DNA from: Paramacrobiotus metropolitanus
Taxonomy: Eukaryota; Tardigrada; Eutardigrada; Parachela; Macrobiotidae
Reading direction: 5' to 3'
Assembly (NCBI RefSeq): GCF_019649055.1
Contig: NW_026570248.1
Coordinates: 930,001-994,000 of the forward strand
DNA length: 64,000 bases
The notes under the pieces were generated by a model that saw nothing but the letters and a program-made list of their open reading frames with translations, ran no database searches and had not been told where the DNA came from. Positions 60,189-64,000 of this stretch are shown one piece after another. How positions within the stretch are numbered: position 1 is the first letter of the stretch; the number at the start of each line of letters is the position of its first letter. Made by a program: the position numbers and the translations under genes.

Positions 60189-60999
60189 GCTAATTGCGCC
60201 CATGACGAACTAAACTGGCGAAGTTTTCTGAATGTGGTTTTACAATTTTACAAAGTTTACCAGATCATTTTCCATTATGTTTGATGCAGCTTGGTATTAG
60301 ATTTTTATTTTATTTCTCAATAATTTGCGTCATGCGTCATTCTGATCAAAGCGGTCGAGAAATATTATTTACTACTTTTATGAAATAGAAGTACGTACGG
60401 AAAAATAAGCCAGAGCTTCATAACTGAGTTCATATATATTATTATTTTAACTTATAAGTACAGTCGTGAATGCAAAACTCTTTTCCTTGCGAATTTGGTC
60501 TTTTTTTTAAAACAGTTGAATTTCTTTTAGGCAAGAACATTTGAGAATATGAGCGGCGTGAACATAAGTACAGTAGACGAAGTGACTTACACAAATAATT
60601 ACCTGAACACTTTTTGGAATCCAGACAGTTAAGTACATGTTATCCAAGTGTAATTCTATGTACGTACTTTTTGAAATCACATACCGACTGACCGTAGTCA
60701 CCGTACCAACCAAATTGCCTGCTCTGCCTACTTATAATAATTGTATGTACCTGCTTGCAGTTATTAATTTTAAGTATTAAAATAACAAACCTATGGCGTG
60801 ATTGTCCGCTCTACTCTATAGCTATGAAATCGGTATAGAACAAAATCAACCAACCACCAAATAAACCGAAATAACCAGAAAACTCTGTGTTTTTTTTTAA
60901 TGGAGTTTTTATTATACCCATTCCGCTTATAGAAAAACAAATGAAATCACAACGAAGTACACTCAATCAGCACAAAACAGCCTCGGGAGGTCTAAGAAC
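60189..60999. other. 3' UTR and intergenic
   Basis: AT-rich DNA after the methyltransferase stop. No gene is supported. Confidence 0.4.
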
Positions 61000-61354
61000 A
61001 AAGAACAACTGATCTAAATTCGCTCCCGGCGGAGCTGTTCCCTGAACGGAGGCGGCGTTCCCGCGCTGGATTTCTATGCTGATCCGCTGGCGTAGATACT
61101 CATGCCTCGCCGGTTTCTTGCCGTACCCTCCTACCCACTTCCGTGAGCAGGCGGGTAGCTTCCGGTCCGTTGGGTCCTAGCGTCTCGAAGCCCAAAGCGC
61201 TGAACAAGTAGTCATGGGTGATGTTCTGGTACTTGGTTACCTTATCCTGTTCAGCTTTTGCTGCCGCTGCTCCAGCTCGCACGGGTGTTGCCGCTATATG
61301 CGATAAGGCCACCAGACGCAGGTTACGTTCCAAGTCAGCATTCTTCAGCAGCAA
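61000..61354 (-). pseudogene. Decayed reverse-transcriptase C-terminal fragment
   Basis: One minus-strand frame (61,354-61,100) has AEQDKVTKYQNITHDYLFSA and FETLGPNGPEATRLLTEVGR, then a second frame continues EYLRQRISIEIQRGNAASV. These are the conserved tail motifs of a common non-LTR retroelement polyprotein (ETLG...A..LL.E.GRR and QR.SI.IQRGNAASV). Only the last ~115 codons survive with one frameshift, so this is a 5'-truncated dead copy. Confidence 0.7.
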
Positions 61355-62490
61355 TCAGTCTCTTACTCTGTTTGCTACGCTAATTGTAAGTTAGAGATTC
61401 TTTATATCTATAGTAGTTTTTTTTTAATTAATTTACCTTTAATAAGTATCATAAGTATCTATAGTAGTTAGTGTAATATGAATTACTGCTCTTTACTACT
61501 CGTTACTACGGTTGGTCCGGGCTGGATGAAGTGTATTATGTGCTCAAATTTATTGTACTGCGCAATTTTGCGTTTAACAATATCCTTTGAATAACCCAAT
61601 AAAATTCCATAGAGGTACTGCTCTTTTTCTTCTTAATTTTCGATCACTCCGTATACATAATAAGTATATATTTTAAGTAATGTGCGTTCAATTCACCATA
61701 CTATTCTACTACTGTACGTGTTGCATTATGCGTACTGTAACCAGTAAAACTAAAACCACATTACGAAGTTTTATTATTAATATTAATTTTGGTTCTACAG
61801 TATCTAGGTCTGACATGGGTGTATTCAGTACCCAGTGCTCACTGCTCACTTACGCAGTATGTACAGATATATAGTATAGTATGTACGGTATGTACTCTTT
61901 ATCAAGAGCTTCTTGTACTGCCGGAATTAAAACCGAAAGTTTGCAGGAAGAGGGGTGTTAACAATCAGTCCATCGCATATTTATATACTTACTGTAAGTA
62001 TCAGTACAGCACAGAAATGAGATAATTATACGTAATTAGTTTGTTGCTGGATCTCAATCTTGGGATTCGGGGTTTTGCCGGAAAACTGTTGTCGTATATC
62101 ATTTCGCACAATCGAAGATCACTGTTTATACCATGTTATATGTAGCATTACAATAAAAATTAATGAAAATGTATATGTACGTGCTTTAAATGTTAATTCT
62201 AACTGGTAAACATAACTTCGAGTGATTTCAAGATGCAAGTAAGCACCATTTTTCTACTACGAAGATTAATATTTCCGGCAGTATTGTTGTAGTAGTACAG
62301 ACTGTATTGTAAAATAATGTTACGAGTTAGGATAATGCCGAACGAAGTTACTGCCCTACAAGTTACTGCAAGTACTTACTTAAACTTTCAGGCCACTAAA
62401 TTTGTAAGTCAAAATTATTTTTCTGTGGGTATTCAGGACTCAGAATGAAATACGAACATTTAAAGTGAAATAAACAGTCCAACATGGCAT
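61355..62490. other. Intergenic, AT-rich
   Basis: No gene or transposon end recognised. Confidence 0.4.
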
Positions 62491-62510
62491 TATTATGATC
62501 GAAGTCATTA

Positions 62511-63051
62511 TTGAACCAAAATCAAAATGCTTCGCCTCGCCGAAGAAAGCGCCGCCGAACTTCGGCGGCCGAAAAAAATCTTTTTGCGGCTCCCGCGACG
62601 TTACCCGCTCTCAGGTCGGCAGTCAAAACCAGGTTTGCAGACTTCAATGTAGCGCAAACACGCCACCGGAGCGGAAGTACGAACGGCATGAGCATGACTG
62701 TGCTGCAGTTCGGTTGTTGAACTATTGTACGAGTTCAGAGATCTGCAGAGCTATAATTAATTTTGTGCTTTCGATGTCTCTTGCAGGCCTGCACTAAAGT
62801 TCATATAGTGATCAGTGAATCTAGTTCTCTTCAACTTAGACAAAAACGGGAATTTTGAACCAGGATAAAACTGCTGATATTTGTTTTGCAGGTCCATTTG
62901 ACAGTCGAACACGCGGAAGAACTGGAAGTTTGGTTTTGCGTCGGACTCTGACGGAGTCGCAGCTCAGTCGGTTTACCGAAGTTGTGAGGAATAGGATGCT
63001 TTCTTCTCTGTACCTTCCTGGAACGATTCTCACGTGGCAGCAAGGACTGTG
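62511..63051 (+). CDS. Possible two-exon gene, unrecognised
   Basis: A basic first segment (RRRKRRRTSAAEKNLFAAPA) is open from about 62,499 to a possible but weak donor at 62,716. A second exon begins after a strong acceptor (TTTTGCAG, 62,892) and reads GPFDSRTRGRTGSLVLRRTL, SQLSRFTEVVRNRML and LPGTILTWQQGL to a TGA at 63,049-63,051. Phases agree. The Arg-rich start suggests a nuclear protein. No ATG opens the first frame before 62,684, so an upstream exon or a shorter start is needed. No family is recognised. Confidence 0.33.
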
Positions 63052-64000
63052 ATCTGGAAATTTATTCGGTGAAACCGTGGGACAACAGGTAAATCTTTGT
63101 TAAAATACGGAGGAGCCAGTGTTATGTGTTTAATTGTTTGTTACAGTTTGTATGTTCAGTGAAGCTATAGACCCACAGTGCAGTGCGTTTTGTTTTTTTA
63201 AGTGGCCTAATTAATGGTCCTTGATTATAATTATTAGGAATGGTGGCTTCCTTTAGATAGCTTTTATATTGTAGAAAAATGTTTGGTTCAGTTTTTTAAG
63301 CTTTCATCGGCTTTCGCGAGTGGGTTTGACTTTTAATAGAACCGATTGATTGTCGACGTGCGAAGTTAGGTCCAGACGGCTCACCGATGCTTCCAGATTG
63401 CGATGTTTTCAGCGCATGAGACGCGTTAATTATCGGTAGTTGGAAATAATCTGCAGATATATTGTGTTCAGTTAACATCACTCCATTTTGAATAATTTAT
63501 TGCAAACAATTACGTAAATCCGTGATTGGTAAGAGGTTTCTGTTCTCTTGAGAAAGTCGCTGAAGCATTAATAAACACTGTCTTGATAACTAGCAAGGCA
63601 TGGCACCGTTTATTTACTGGTGAATGTCTGCCGACTACTACCCCGAGTAGGCTTTGTTTGTGCTGACTAAGAACTATGAAGTACGAGTGTTAAGCTGCGA
63701 ACCAGCTCTCACCGTTTGCTGTCCCTTGTGTCCGCGCTGCGGATTTCCCATGTAAGTTGTGCACTATTTCATTTAGCCATAGGCTCATATTGCTGTTTGA
63801 CGCTACCGTGGCGCTGCTGCAAACCGCTGCAATTCGCCTGGCAAATTATTTATATGGATTTTCATATGTGATTTCTAAATAATATTACGTAGCGTCGGAA
63901 AGGTATCAAGGAATGCTAAGATTAATACGTAAAGAAAACGATAAATCTCTGGTCTTAAAGATGTTTCCATTAGAATGCCGCTTACGGAGCTATCTTGAAC
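63052..64000. other. Intergenic to window end
   Basis: No gene is supported in the last 950 bases. Confidence 0.4.

Overview
This looks like nuclear DNA of an invertebrate animal. Intact housekeeping genes of clearly metazoan type are split by short GT-AG introns, mostly about 60-1,000 bp, and intergenic DNA is AT-rich and full of transposon debris. The gene set (a creatine/taurine-type SLC6 carrier, an ARMET/MANF-type ER factor, Rab7, UBE2D) fits a small-genome ecdysozoan such as a tardigrade, but I cannot fix the phylum from the sequence.

Layout. Bases 1-9,162 hold only weak, unresolved coding candidates and simple repeats. Two multi-exon transporter genes follow on the + strand: an SLC35B4-like nucleotide-sugar transporter (9,163-11,960, 7 exons) and an SLC6 Na+/Cl- symporter (15,601-20,335, 12 exons). 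A 953-bp MITE with perfect 28-bp inverted ends lies at 20,968-21,920. Bases 22,379-32,293 are one young LTR retrotransposon lying on the - strand and inserted into a 102-codon host ORF. It carries at least three further elements: a small MITE, a foldback element (FB2) cut into its gag frame, and a foldback element (FB1) that itself contains a CR1/Jockey-type LINE. From 33,063 to 37,250 a thrombospondin type-1 (TSP1) repeat gene on the - strand appears dead: several exons are recognisable but carry nonsense and frameshift lesions, and a 962-bp AT-rich foldback sits at one of its splice acceptors.

The right half is gene-rich. It holds a coiled-coil gene possibly encoding Spc25 (37,947-42,548, + strand; its 3.2-kb first intron is almost entirely a nest of three foldback/MITE elements), UBE2D (43,537-45,073, - strand), MANF (47,948-49,256, + strand), Rab7 (49,661-51,660, - strand) and the eEF1A lysine methyltransferase EEF1AKMT2/METTL10 (57,695-60,188, + strand). 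A decayed reverse-transcriptase tail lies at 61,000-61,354, with a few low-confidence exons between genes.

The intact genes are unrelated housekeeping functions (Golgi sugar import, solute uptake, ubiquitin conjugation, ER proteostasis, late endosome traffic, translation-factor methylation); nothing suggests an operon. The most unusual content is the transposon layer. At least three families of foldback elements have terminal inverted repeats running into arms of short simple-sequence repeats. Two of these, FB1 and FB2, share the same terminus but have different arm repeats. Nesting order, target duplications and empty sites can be read directly.
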